DNA of 64,000 nucleotides from Chelonoidis abingdonii. Its lineage: Eukaryota > Chordata > Testudines > Testudinidae. Location: positions 59,784,681 to 59,848,680 of the forward strand of contig NC_133773.1 in assembly GCF_003597395.2 (NCBI RefSeq), in the 5' to 3' direction. Shown in pieces: positions 1 to 9,898 of this stretch. The notes under the pieces are model-generated. The model saw only the letters and a program-made list of their open reading frames with translations. It was not told the DNA's origin and searched no databases. Positions within the stretch are counted from its first letter, which is position 1, and the number at the start of each line of letters is the position of its first letter. Made by a program: the position numbers and the translations under genes.

Positions 1-453
1 CCCCTCTTCATCCAAGATTGTCTCCTCCTGGCTCGGTCCACTCTCGACTGGCAATGAAGCCAACAGAGTATCCACAGGAGACTTTGCAGTGGAGGTGGGG
101 TCACCACAGAGTATCACGTCCAGCTCTTTGCAGAATGAGCAGCTCAGGGGGGCAGTGCTAGAGTGGCTGTTTGCCTCCCGCGTCTTGTGGCAGGCATTCC
201 ACAGCTCCTTCACTTTGACCCTGCACTGCAGTGTGTCCTAGTCATGGCCCTTTTATATCATGCATCTAGAAATCTGTCCACATATATAATTCGGACAGCT
301 AGAACACAGTTGTGACTGTACTGCCTCTTCTCCCCAAATGCCAATGAGGTCCAGCAGCTCAGCATTGCTCCAAGCAGGGGATTGCCTGGTGCATGGAGCA
401 GGCATGGCCACCTGGAAAGATGTGCTGAGCCAACTGCACACATCACCGAGCAA
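1..453 (-). pseudogene. Myb/SANT-like DNA-binding protein of a transposon, broken
   Basis: Read on the minus strand from about 453 down to 1, one frame gives a Myb/SANT-like (Myb_DNA-bind_4 type) domain. It starts with W-S-N-A-E-L-L-D-L-I-x-I-W-G-E-E, the first helix with its conserved Trp and acidic residues. It continues with C-R-V-K-V-K-E-L and then a stretch ending C-x-F-x-K-E-L-D. Proteins of this kind are the DNA-binding partner of the transposase in PIF/Harbinger transposons and bind the element ends in the nucleus. Two in-frame stops (TAA at 253-255, TAG at 238-240 on the complement) interrupt the domain while the frame stays open on both sides, so this copy is dead. The frame runs off the left edge. 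It could instead be an old domesticated Myb/SANT gene, but the stops and the repeat-like flank make that unlikely. Confidence 0.72.
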
Positions 454-807
454 ACAAGAAGGGGACTGTCAAATTTGCAAAGCAATGTTTGGGGTGGGGC
501 TGATAGTTTGTCACCTGAGGACAGAGCAGTAGAGTTCAAACTGATGGCCAGAGGTCAGAACAGGCATTGTGGGACACCTCCTGGAGGCCAATCACAGTGC
601 TGTAATCACCAGAGAGTCTACACTGGCACTGCAGTGCTGTTGCCATGGTGCAGAAAGCTCTACGCCTCTTTTCGAGGTGTTTTTTTTAGAGCACTCCATC
701 TGCGCAGTTTCTGCGCACTAAGCGGCTTGGCAATGTGTACACCTTGGAGTTACAGTGCTCAAAGCTGCTTTACTGTGCAGAAACTTGCCAATGTAGATGG
801 GGCCTTA
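1..807 (-). mobile_element. PIF/Harbinger-like DNA transposon, 5' part (minus strand), truncated by window
   Basis: The Myb/SANT-like pseudogene is preceded, on the minus strand, by about 350 bp of non-coding sequence ending near 807 with GGCCCCATCTACATTGGC. This resembles the GGCC..GTCTACACT ends of the element at 5330-7296. The other end and any transposase gene lie left of the window. Classification rests on the Myb/SANT gene and on end similarity; no target duplication can be tested. Confidence 0.5.
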
Positions 808-1857
808 CAATGAAATCCACAAAACCCAACATGCTAGGCAGGCAGCTGCCTAAATAATTTAGTGGGAGATGCTAAGGAGAAGGTTGTGTCCTAAGCCTTG
901 CCCCTCTCAAAGATAGGCACCTAAATCTGGGCTGAAGGGAGGCAATTATCTCTGCTAGCAATCCAAGAACCCCTCCTCTTGAGGTCAGGTGGCTTAGGAG
1001 CCTCAGTTGTTCCTTGAAAGAAAGAATTAGACACCTGGCTCCACACAAACCAGCAGCAGGAGGATGTGGTGCCACCCACCTTATAACTTGTAATCCAGTG
1101 GTTACAGCACCTACCTGGGATGTGAGAAATCATGGCTCAGTTTCCCCCTATGCCTAACGGGGGGGCGGGGGGGACAGAAGGATTTGAACAGGCCTCTCCC
1201 ACCTCTCAGGAGCATGATCTAACCAGAGAGCAATAGAATAATCTGATGTGGTGCACCCTTAATCTCTCCTATTGAAGCTGTTCCACCATGTGTAAGTCAT
1301 TGGATGAGAGAGAATAAAATAAATATGATTGTGCCCAGGTGGGTGTCCTAGCCACCAGGTAAGTGGGAGAGCTCAGCTCCAGACCCTCTCCATCAATGAC
1401 TTACACACCCCAGGTGAGTAGTCTAACTACTGGACTAAAAAGGCTTATAACAAAGGCAACTACCTTCTGTCAGATTCTGAATGGGCCCCAACCCAGTAGG
1501 CAGCCTCTGAACACACCTACTGGATCAGGCCCAACATGCACATTAGGTGGGCAAATGCCTCTCTTCTCCCAGGTCATGGATCACCAACGGCGGCTCCAGG
1601 CACCAGCACTCCAAGCGCATGCCTGGGGCAGCAAGCCATGGGGGGGCGTCCTGCTGGTCCCTGTGAGGGCAGCAGTCAGGCTGCCTTCGGCGGCTTGCCT
1701 GTGGGAGGTCTGCTGGCCCCGCGGCTGATACGCCGAAGACGCGAGACCAGCGGACCTCCTGCAGGCAAGCCATCAAAGCCGCAGGACCGGGGACCTCCCA
1801 CAGGCAAGCCCTCGAAGGCAGCCTGCCTGCTGTGCTTGGGATGGCAAAAAAGCTAGA

Positions 1858-1954
1858 TGGTCTGCGTCTGAAGAAGTGGGTATTCACCCACGAAAGCTCA
1901 CGCTCCAAAACGTCTGTTAGTCTATAAGGTGCCACAGGATTCTCTGCTGCTTTT
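1858..1954 (+). mobile_element. Penelope-like 3' fragment nested in hAT MITE
   Basis: This 97-bp insert carries the common reptile sequence 'attcacccacgaaagctca ... ttagtctataaggtgccaca', which I associate with Penelope-like elements. It is flanked by a 12-bp direct repeat AAAAAAGCTAGA (1846-1857 and 1955-1966) that reads as its target duplication inside the hAT element. A second, more truncated copy of the same family lies at 28117-28228. Confidence 0.7.
1864..1903 (+). ncRNA. Hammerhead-ribozyme-like motif in Penelope fragment
   Basis: The conserved core CTGAAGA (1868-1874, matching CUGANGA) is followed by one extra A and a perfect 6-bp stem GTGGGT/ACCCAC (1876-1881 with 1886-1891, loop ATTC). 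Then comes GAAA (1892-1895). Helix I can form between GCGT (1864-1867) and ACGC (1900-1903). Helix III would be only the self-complementary AGCT (1895-1898), so it would need two copies, as described for Penelope-associated hammerheads. The predicted cut is after C1899. The extra A before helix II departs from the minimal consensus, so activity is uncertain. Confidence 0.5.
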
Positions 1955-2196
1955 AAAAAAGCTAGAGCCACCCCTGTGGATCACTGAGGCTTAGACAGGA
2001 TATTGGACACGGGGACTGATGCCTGAGGTGGAAACTTAGCAGCAGTGGAGACTTGTAGGCACAGAGGGAGTTTAAGAACCCACAGCATTTGGCAGGAGTT
2101 TTGTAGTTCAGAGTGGAGCTTAAAGCTGAAACTGTGACACCCTAAGTCTGGGGTTTAGGCGTCTAAATACATTTGTGGATCTGGGCTTGGGAGTTT

Positions 2197-3935
2197 ACCA
2201 ACCCGTATGCAGAGTTAAGATGGGGCTTTCACCTGGAAACTCTTTAGAGCAGGGACCATGGCTCAGATCCCCAAAGCATTGCTCATTAACATTTAGATCA
2301 CCACGGAATTCAGACTATTATCTTTAAGACCTGTGTGTCAAATTAAGCATGTATTTATGTGTTCACAGGATCAAGGCCTAAACTGGTCACTATTTCAACT
2401 TTGAAAAAACAAATGCAAGAGTCCTGTGCTGCTGCACATTGGTGCAAAGAGGTTTCCTTAACATTTGACTAAAGTAGGGTGTGTTTATATTAGGTTTTTA
2501 CCAAGAATGCAAGTGGCCATGTGATTTTGCTGACTGAGGGGCCTGTACGCTGACCCACAACTAAGGCAGCTACAGGTAATCAGTGAAAGGCAGAGGGAAC
2601 TGAAAATTATTTCCTAGTGAAAGATGTGCAATATGAAAGCCCCTTGTATTCAAAAGTTTGTTCTTGGAAGTTGTCAATGAGAATGTTTGGAAGAAAAGTA
2701 GTATTAGGAAGAGAAATGGGCACAGGCTTGGAGCTAGGGAATGATACCCTCTTACTTGCACAAGTTTCAAGCAAGTGAAAGGCTGTTGACTTTTGTTTCC
2801 TCTAATTTCTCAAATAATAAGGAATAAAAAAAACTTCAGTGAATTTACAAAAAAAAAATAATCATATTTTCATGAAAAGGTTTTCAGCAATTTCACCCAT
2901 CTCTACTCCAGGGCATTATTATTTGCATGCCAACACACACCCAGGTTCATAATATTGGTTTCCCTTTTCTGAATGGTCCACGCTCCTTCCCCCATACTTT
3001 AAGATAGGAAGAGTACATGCTTACAGTGGTGAATAGAATGCAGACACCCCATGCCCATCGAGCATGGATACAAATGTCAGTGTATACAGTGAGGCACTGA
3101 TGACGACACTCTATTGTACTTGCCTACACACAACTGAACCCTAGGATACATACCCTATACGGCTCTCTATACACCCAATTACCATCCCTGTCTACAATGG
3201 TAGAAAAGAAGGAAGTTAATGTGCACGTTGGGGACCCCTGCCCTAAACGCATCCTGTATCATATTTAACAAAATAATTTTGATAACTTTAAGTAGAGGTT
3301 GTAATGTGTTACAAATGAGTAGTGCAATATAGTTAAAGAAAGGTTTCTGAATTTTCCAATTTTCTAGTTCATTCAGTTTAAGTAAAATATGACACTGCAA
3401 ATTCCTAAAAAACAACCCCACCGTTAGCATTGCATTACTGCAGTCCATCTAACAGGCAGACAAATAAAAACTCTGTACGTGTTATGCTATATCTGCACAC
3501 AAGTTAAAATAGGATACATTCTACATGCACATTAACTTCCTTCTTTTCTTAATAATAATGTGCTAGCACGCTTTGATAAATTGGATACTCTGAAATCCAT
3601 GGCATATTTGTTTCACATGGATTGGATGAAGGTAGATAAATGTTCTGTATCTAACTCACAACAGTAAATATAGAAGGTATAACTTCCAGTCCATATAGCA
3701 AGAGTGGGGAAAATTGGGTTTTCTGCCTTGTGGAAAGGGAGGATGAGAAGTGATGTCTCTGGACCATAAAAGGAAAATAAAGTGTGCTGTATATATTGTA
3801 GTCTCTGCTCTACTGAGGAAAAGTCAAACATCTGGTCTGCATGTGGAGGGTAAGGGATGCTGGGGTCTCTTAAAAAGAATTTGATATATTATATTCATAC
3901 TTGCAGGGGGGCGGGGGACAATTGAGTGCCATCCT
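2197..3935. other. Intergenic, no gene seen
   Basis: AT-rich non-coding sequence with poly-A runs (about 2826-2860). A short stretch near 2235-2300 ('actctttagagcagggacca') resembles a common amniote repeat tail. Open frames here are short and show no recognisable domain. Confidence 0.6.
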
Positions 3936-3943
3936 GCAAGAAA

Positions 3944-4156
3944 CAGGGCCAGCTCCGGGCACCAGCTTATCAAGCAGGTCCTTGGGGCGGCAACTCAGAA
4001 GCGGGGCGGCACTTTTAGCTATTCTGCAGCAATTTGGTGGAGGGTCCCTCACTCCCGCTCGGAGCAAAGGACCTCCCACTGAATTGCTGCAGATCGCGAT
4101 CGTGGCTTTATTTTTTCTGGCTGCTTGAGGCAGCAAAACCCTTGGAGCCGGCCCTG
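3944..4156. mobile_element. hAT MITE, 213 bp, with 8-bp target duplication
   Basis: The left end CAGGGCCAGCTCCGGG and the right end GGAGCCGGCCCTG are terminal inverted repeats of about 13 bp. They are flanked by GCAAGAAA (3936-3943) and ACAAGAAA (4157-4164), 7 of 8 identical, as expected for a hAT insertion. The interior is GC-rich with no transposase. It belongs to the same broad family as 1585-1976 and 14918-15200. Confidence 0.85.
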
Positions 4157-4164
4157 ACAAGAAA

Positions 4165-5329
4165 CTTGTTCCCACAGAAAACCTAAATACAATTACTAGC
4201 TAAACCATACAAAGCTAAGAGTTCAAACACAGAGGCCTGGTCCCTAAGTACCAAAAATCATACGTAATTACCATCTCAGGCAAGAGGAAAAACTCCATTA
4301 CAAGAGTGAAGTGTTACAGAACTTGTATTTTAACACTACGCCAAACCCAGGCACCAGGGAAACAAACTGGTAGTGCACACCAGAATCACATCCACGCCCA
4401 CCTCCAGATGACTCCATGTCTCCCAGGCTGCTCTAGATACACAAACTCAGCTTCACACAGGAATAAAAGTTGTGGATTTTGTCAGGGGGTATTGAGTTCT
4501 GCCAGCAAAATGCCTTAGGAAATATAGTCTGAATGCACAACAGTGCAGCCACTAGTGTGCCTAGTTTCAAGATGCAACTCGTGGTCCCTGCACCAGACTT
4601 GATCTGCTGCCCGGAGTGGAAGGGTATAGGGCCATGGCTGTGCTCCAGCACTTTAGTTTAAAATAAATAAAGTGGCAAACTAATCTAAATTCTCTGTTCC
4701 CCAAAAAGAAATGGGTAAACACCATATTCCTGAAATAAGACAAAATAACTCAGTTTACTCTTGACTACACTACTGCCATACCCACTTTATAGAATCTAGA
4801 GTTGTTAATATCACCATAACCAGGGACTGTCCCTGTATCCTGGGATGAAATTCAGCTCTGGGCAGATGGTTAGTACAAAGCCTTTCATGGAAGGCCCCAA
4901 ACATGGCCTTAAGTGGGCCATAAGTCTTATGCTGACCCTTTGTACAGCATAAATGTCACCCTGAAGTTCAAAAATTAAGGTTAGAGTTATGTTGCAGCAG
5001 TGTGACTACTTACTGAGCACCCCTTCATGGCCAGGGGTCACTTTACAGACACTTTAGCCCTGTTAGCCCCCTCTCATAGACTCCTTACACATACCAAAGT
5101 CTCTGTTATGTCTTACAGCACCCCTTTCTGGGGCTAGTTTAATATCAAAACAGTTCATACAGACCTCAAAATCCTTAACCAAAACAATCCTCATCATAAA
5201 GTCCAAAATCATAGCTCAACAGTTCATACTTAGCTCCATTTCTTCAGTCACATCTAGGGCGCTTTGTCTTCCAGTCTGTTCCACCCAAAACCAGCAATCC
5301 CCAAAGCTTTTTGGATAGCATTGAGCTCT
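4165..5329. other. Intergenic, possible old retroelement sequence
   Basis: No gene is seen. The stretch 4990-5329 and its continuation after the Harbinger-like insertion (7300-7511) look like one older repeat split by that element. I could not assign the family. Confidence 0.4.
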
Positions 5330-7296
5330 GGCCACGTCTACACTACGGGATAATATCGAATTAGCGAAAATCGGTTTTATAAAACTGATATTATAAATTC
5401 AATTTCATGCGGCCACACTAGGCACAGTAATTCGGCGTTGTGTGTCCAGGGTCCGAGGCTAACGTCGATTTCTGAAGTGTTGCATTGTGGGTAGCTCTTC
5501 TGTAGCTATCGCATAGTTCCCGCAGTCTCCCCCGCCCCTTGGAATTCTGGGTTGAATCATTATTGTCGCGGGTGGTTCTGGGTAAATGTCATCAGTCATT
5601 CCTTCCTCCGGGAAAACATCAGCTGACAATCCTTCGCACCGTTTTTCCCTGGATGTCCACTGGCAGACACTATAGCACGGCAACCATGGAGCCCGTTCAG
5701 CTTTTTTTTTTTCCGGCACTGTATGTGTATTGGATGCCGCGGAGAAGAGCAATACTCCGCGCTACACAGCAGCATTCACTTGCTTTTTGCAATGATAGCA
5801 GAGATGGTTACCGGTCGTTCGTACCGTTACTGCCGAGAAAACTGGCAATAAGATGACGGTCATCTCTACCCTCTCCGCCTGCTATCATGAGTGCCCTGCT
5901 GAAATCGGCGGGGCGCAACGCAAAAGCAAAATTGGGATTGACTTCACTTGGGACTGAGTCAATCTCCCTTATGGTTTCTAAAAATAGAGTCAGTCCTGCC
6001 TAGATAGAGGGCAAGTGTATTAGAGACCAGTGTATCAGAGCACAGCGCTCCATGTCAGTATTCACAGAGAGTGCCTCTGCCAACAACCCACCCGGTTCTC
6101 CTCCCCAACCTTCTGGGCTACCGTGGCAGTGTCCCCCCCCCCATTTGTGTCATGAAGTTATAAAGAATGCAGGAATAAGAAACAAGACATTGTTAGTGAG
6201 ATAAAATGAGGGGGAGGCAGGCTCCCGGGGCTATGAAGTCCAGGCAGAACAGAATCTTTTCTTTGCACAAGAAAGGAAGGGGCTGATGAAGCTCAGCCCC
6301 CAGTTGCTATGATGAAGACAGTTACCAGCCGTTCTGTACCATCTACTGGGAGTAACTGGGAGTCATTCCCATTTTTACCCAGGCGCCCCGGCCAGCCTCA
6401 CCTGAGGCCAGCAGGAGCACTCACGGGCTGATGGCAAAGACGGATATCAGTCATATTGACCGTCTACCACGGGAGGGGGAGAGGAGCGGATACTGCTCTT
6501 CACTTGCTGCAGCATCGCGTCTACCAGCAGCATTCAGTACACACAGGGTGACACTGAAAGAAGTCAAGAAATGATTTCTTTCCTTTTCTTCACGTGGTGG
6601 TGCTGGTGGGGAACTGAGGAGCTATTCCCTGAACCACGCCAGACACGTGTTTGAACCTACAAGACACTGGGAGCTCAGCCAAGAATGCAAATACTTTTCG
6701 AGACTGCTGTGGACTGTGGGATAGCTGGAGTCCTCAGTCCCCCTCCATCCATGAGCGTCCATTTGAGTCTCTGGCTCCCGTTATGCTTGTCACACAGTGC
6801 TGTGTATCCTGGAGATTTTTTTTCAAACCTTTGGCATTCGTGTTTGTACGGAGCTCTGATAGAACAGATTTTGTCTCTCCATACAGCGATCAGATTAGTA
6901 TCTTCCGTACGGTCCATGCTGGAGCTCTTTTGGATTTGAGACTGCATCGCCACCCGTGCTGATCAGAGCTCCACGCTGGGCAAACAGGAAATGTAATTCA
7001 AAAGTTCGCGGGGCTCTTTTTACCTGCCGCGCTGCATCCGAGTTCAATTGCTGTCCAGAGCGGTCAGTGGTGCACTGTGGGATACCGACTGAGGCCAATA
7101 ACGTCAATTTCCTACACTAACCGTAATCCGATATGTTAATATCGATTTATCGCTACTCCCTTGTCGGGTGGAGTACAGAAATCGATTTAAAGAGCCCTTT
7201 ATATCGATATAAAGGGCGTTGTAGTGTGGACGGGTACAGCGTTAAATCGATTTAACACTCTTTAAATCGATTTAAACGCGTAGTGTAGACCAGGCC
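5330..7296. mobile_element. Harbinger-like non-autonomous DNA transposon, about 2 kb
   Basis: The terminal inverted repeats are GGCCACGTCTACACTACG (left) and, read inverted from the right, GGCCTGGTCTACACTACG. A 3-bp direct repeat TCT flanks both sides (5327-5329, 7297-7299), the duplication length of PIF/Harbinger elements. The right 170 bp are packed with ATCGAT-centred palindromes (for example near 7139, 7180, 7203, 7246 and 7267). The left end holds weaker versions (near 5350-5400). Open frames inside (up to 105 codons) show no DDE transposase or Myb domain, so it is probably mobilised in trans. The Harbinger assignment is from ends and duplication length only. Confidence 0.72.
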
Positions 7297-7511
7297 TCTG
7301 TGATCCTACTTCTTTCTCCTCACTGTTGAGCTTCTCTCAATCAAACACACAGATGCTTACTTCCTGATGTCTTTTATATTTGAATTAGCTGATTCCCCTC
7401 AGGTGAGGTTCATATTGTAATCAAAGGCTTAGCCCCAAGCTCTCCAGTCCAAGGGCAAACCATCCTGTTATACCTTTGCATATCTGGTAAGAGAATCCTA
7501 GCCCCGTCACA

Positions 7512-7818
7512 CAGTGTTGCCAACCCTTACAAGTTTAGTGCAAGTCTTATAGCATTTGATTATTTTGCTTAATGCCCCAGCTATCAGAGGTGATTATGCA
7601 AGAATTTCAGTTTTCATTTAAAAAGCAAAGTAAGTTTCTAACCCTCGTGCTTGTGGATAAAAGTCTTAAAACATGAACTGGGCATATCCTGATGGCTCAG
7701 AAACCAGAAGGCAAATAAGAGTAATCCAAGACTTCTTATTTTTAAAATTTCATGCTTACATCAATTTATTATGAGGATCTCATTCATGATTGTTGAACAC
7801 TTGAGGTTAGCAATACTG
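7512..7818. mobile_element. TIR DNA element, 'CAGTGTTGCCAACCC' family
   Basis: It begins CAGTGTTGCCAACCCTTAC and ends GAGGTTAGCAATACTG, an inverted repeat of about 16 bp with two or three mismatches. Near the right end it carries 'tcattcatgattgttgaaca', matching the copy at 9351-9898. It is non-coding. The flanking 8-mers agree only partly, so the hAT assignment is tentative. Confidence 0.6.
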
Positions 7819-8454
7819 CTCTCTCACTCCCATTTGCACAGCACTGAGCTAGCCACTATCTAAGAAAGTAAAGCATATAAATATATTATCTGAAAAATGT
7901 TTACTAAAGTCTCTAAGCCCCTTCACATTCTGGTATCTTACAAATGTCAATCTAGAATGAGTTACATATTTGCCCCTGCTGTCACACACTCACTCATAAC
8001 AGCTAAAATAGCACCCATAAGCCAGAGTGCAGGTAGTGAGCAATGTTTCCTGTTCAGCTTCTTCTTGTGGGTACTTCCAGGGCATCTGAGCTGACAGCTA
8101 AAGCTTATTCTTCCCTTCTCTTGCTCCCACGTGCCTCTCAGTACAGTCCAGTGGAGAGTAATACAGGACTGCCACTTTCTGGGCCAGAGCAGCAACATAT
8201 TTCATCCCCTAGTAGCAGCCATGGTATAAGAGGAGACAGGATTCCAAAGAAAAAAGGTGAGAAAGAAATGAGGATTAGACTGAACCAATGTGGGAAGACT
8301 GCTAAGGGAAAGAGGGTGGTGGGAGAGAAGGGTCAGGAGGTAGGGAAAGGTAGGGAAAGAAAAAGACAATAATAATAAATTAATTTAAAAAAGACTGGCA
8401 GAGGTAAAAAGAAAATACCGCAGGGACAAACAGGAATTGGTTTGTAGACTGCAG

Positions 8455-8630
8455 AGGACTGGGACTCAAAACTCCTGGGTTCCATTCCCATTTCTGCCAT
8501 TGACTTGCTGTAGATCTTTGGAAAAAGATCATATCACCTCACTGAGCTCAATTTATCTCTCTTTAAAATGGGGTTATAATATTGGCCTTCTTTAGAGGTA
8601 GGTGAAAGCACTTTAATATCCTGGCATGGA
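8455..8630 (+). repeat. MIR-type SINE relic
   Basis: It shows the MIR order of words: 'aaaactcctgggttccattcc', then 'ttgacttgctg', then 'ctctttaaaatggggttataat'. It is a degraded, ancient copy. Upstream, 7819-8454 holds no gene; 8340-8395 is purine-rich simple sequence. Confidence 0.6.
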
Positions 8631-8647
8631 AATGCAGTATCATCCTT

Positions 8648-9218
8648 AGAGCTCTGTGTCTGTCACAGAGGTTACAGAAGTTACAGATTCCGTGACTTTC
8701 CATGACCTCCGTGACTAATGGAGCAACCAATGTGGCTGACCCCAGTGCCACCCAAGCAGCTGGCTCCAGGACCAGCTGCTTAGGTGGCCCCAGGGCCAGG
8801 CACACCGGCCACTGCTGGAGCAACTCTGCAGTCAGCCACTCAGGCGGCCTCACAGCCAGCTGCTGCTCAGGCAGTCCCAGAAAGCTGGCCCCAGGGACCG
8901 CCTGAGCAGTGGCCAGTGTGACTGGCCCTGGGGACCGCCCAAGCAGCAGTAACTGCGATGGCTGGAGCAGCCACTGCTCTGAAGGCCCCTGGTAGGATTC
9001 CCCAGGCTGGGGGGAGTAGCTGCTGCTCTGGAGGCCCCTGGCAGCTGATGCCGCTGGCCCTGGACTCCCCACTTCCCAGTAGCGCCCTCCCCCGCAAGAT
9101 TTAGTCAGGGGTATTTGTAGTATAAGTCATGGACAGACCAGGGGCTGTGAATTTTTGTTTATTGCCTGTCACTTGTCATGACTTCTACTAAAAATACCTG
9201 TGACTAAATCATAGCCTC
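8648..9218. mobile_element. Unclassified DNA repeat with GC-rich core and internal hairpin
   Basis: The outer ends carry 'gtcacagaggttac' and, inverted, 'gtcacaggtattttt'. The core (8740-9070) is built of imperfect repeats of words such as 'ggccccagg', 'agctgctgctc' and 'gcagcca'. Near the right end 'ggtatttgtagtataagtca' (about 9109-9128) is inverted as 'tgacttctactaaaaatacc' (about 9178-9198), making a hairpin. Open frames across the core are repeat artefacts. Confidence 0.45.
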
Positions 9219-9350
9219 AATCATCATTAATGTATTGTTATATAGAAGGGACAGGCTAAATTAAAGAGGTTGTCCATTTCATATACTCACAGCCACAAAA
9301 AGGTCACTCAAGAAGCTTCTTAGGTTTTGATGGCTATGCTGCATTATTAA

Positions 9351-9898
9351 CAGAGTTGCCAACTCTTGGAATTTTATTATAGATCTTACCTATTTACAGG
9401 GGTAAAGCCAACTTTTTTTTATTTGTGAAGGCTAGAGTTAAAAAATAATAACTGTTGAATATCACTTTAAGTAGTTGTGTACTATGACTAAATTAGTTCA
9501 CTTTTCATAAAGTGAGATAATTGAGCTTCTGTTCTAAACTCAGTGTTTTCTTTATTAATGCAATCCCTACATTTTTAGGCAAGAATAAGCCCAGTTGCCT
9601 TTGCCTGTGATTTAGTGTTTTTTGGAAGGTCCTGGAGTCACAGGATTCAGAGAGGATCTTAGCTTTTATTTTAAAAAGAAAGGACATGTCTAGTCTTCAT
9701 GGTTTCAGAGTAGAGCTTAAAATCATGAGCTCTAAAGGCCCAAGAATCCAATTTTGTTTGTTTTTTTTTAAAACAAAATTGGATTTTTGGGCCTTTAGAG
9801 TTTTTTTAAAAAAAAACAAATAAACCATACTTTTAATCTTATCTCATGATTTTGGAGGCCTGACTCATTATTTTTGAACAACTGGTGTTGACAATACC
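9351..9898. mobile_element. TIR DNA element, same family as 7512-7818
   Basis: The left end CAGAGTTGCCAACTCTTGG and the right end 'ggtgttgacaatac' are diverged inverted repeats. It shares the 'ctcatgattttggaggcctgactcatta' region with the shorter copy. Target duplication is possible (ATTATTAA before, ATATTAA after). It contains a near-perfect hairpin of about 30 bp arms at 9730-9800. Confidence 0.5.
9730..9800. repeat. Short inverted repeat (hairpin)
   Basis: The arm CTCTAAAGGCCCAAGAATCC continuing into AATTTTGTTT (9730-9760) is reverse-complementary, with one or two mismatches, to 9771-9800. The loop is about 10 bases of T/A. Nested in the element at 9351-9898. Confidence 0.85.

Larger units (their letters stand above)
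1585..1976. mobile_element. hAT-type MITE with perfect 8-bp target duplication
   Basis: The ends are CAACGGCGGCTCCAGG and, inverted, CAGGGGTGGCTCTAGC, variants of the CAGGGGCGGCTCYAG terminus seen in other turtle hAT MITEs (here also 3944-4156 and 14918-15200). It is flanked by a perfect 8-bp direct repeat TGGATCAC (1577-1584 and 1977-1984), the hAT signature length. It has no transposase. The interior is GC-rich and is itself interrupted by a Penelope-type fragment at 1858-1954. Confidence 0.85.
808..2196. mobile_element. Terminal-inverted-repeat DNA element with tRNA-like modules, disrupted
   Basis: The left end reads GAAATCCACAAAACCCAA and the right end (about 2172-2192) CATTTGTGGATCTGGGC; these are inverted relatives (ATCCACAAA / TTTGTGGAT). 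The interior shares patches with 26894-28097: repeated 'aggcacctaa' words, 'gatttgaacaggcctctccc' and tRNA-like stretches ('taatccagtggttacagcacc' near 1090). A hAT element (1585-1976) is inserted in it. Unclassified family; exact ends and target duplication were not resolved. Confidence 0.5.

Noticed and set aside
6651..6962. 103-codon frame inside the 2-kb Harbinger-like element as a transposase
   Set aside because: No DDE motif, overlaps other frames of similar length on both strands, and is far shorter than a Harbinger transposase.
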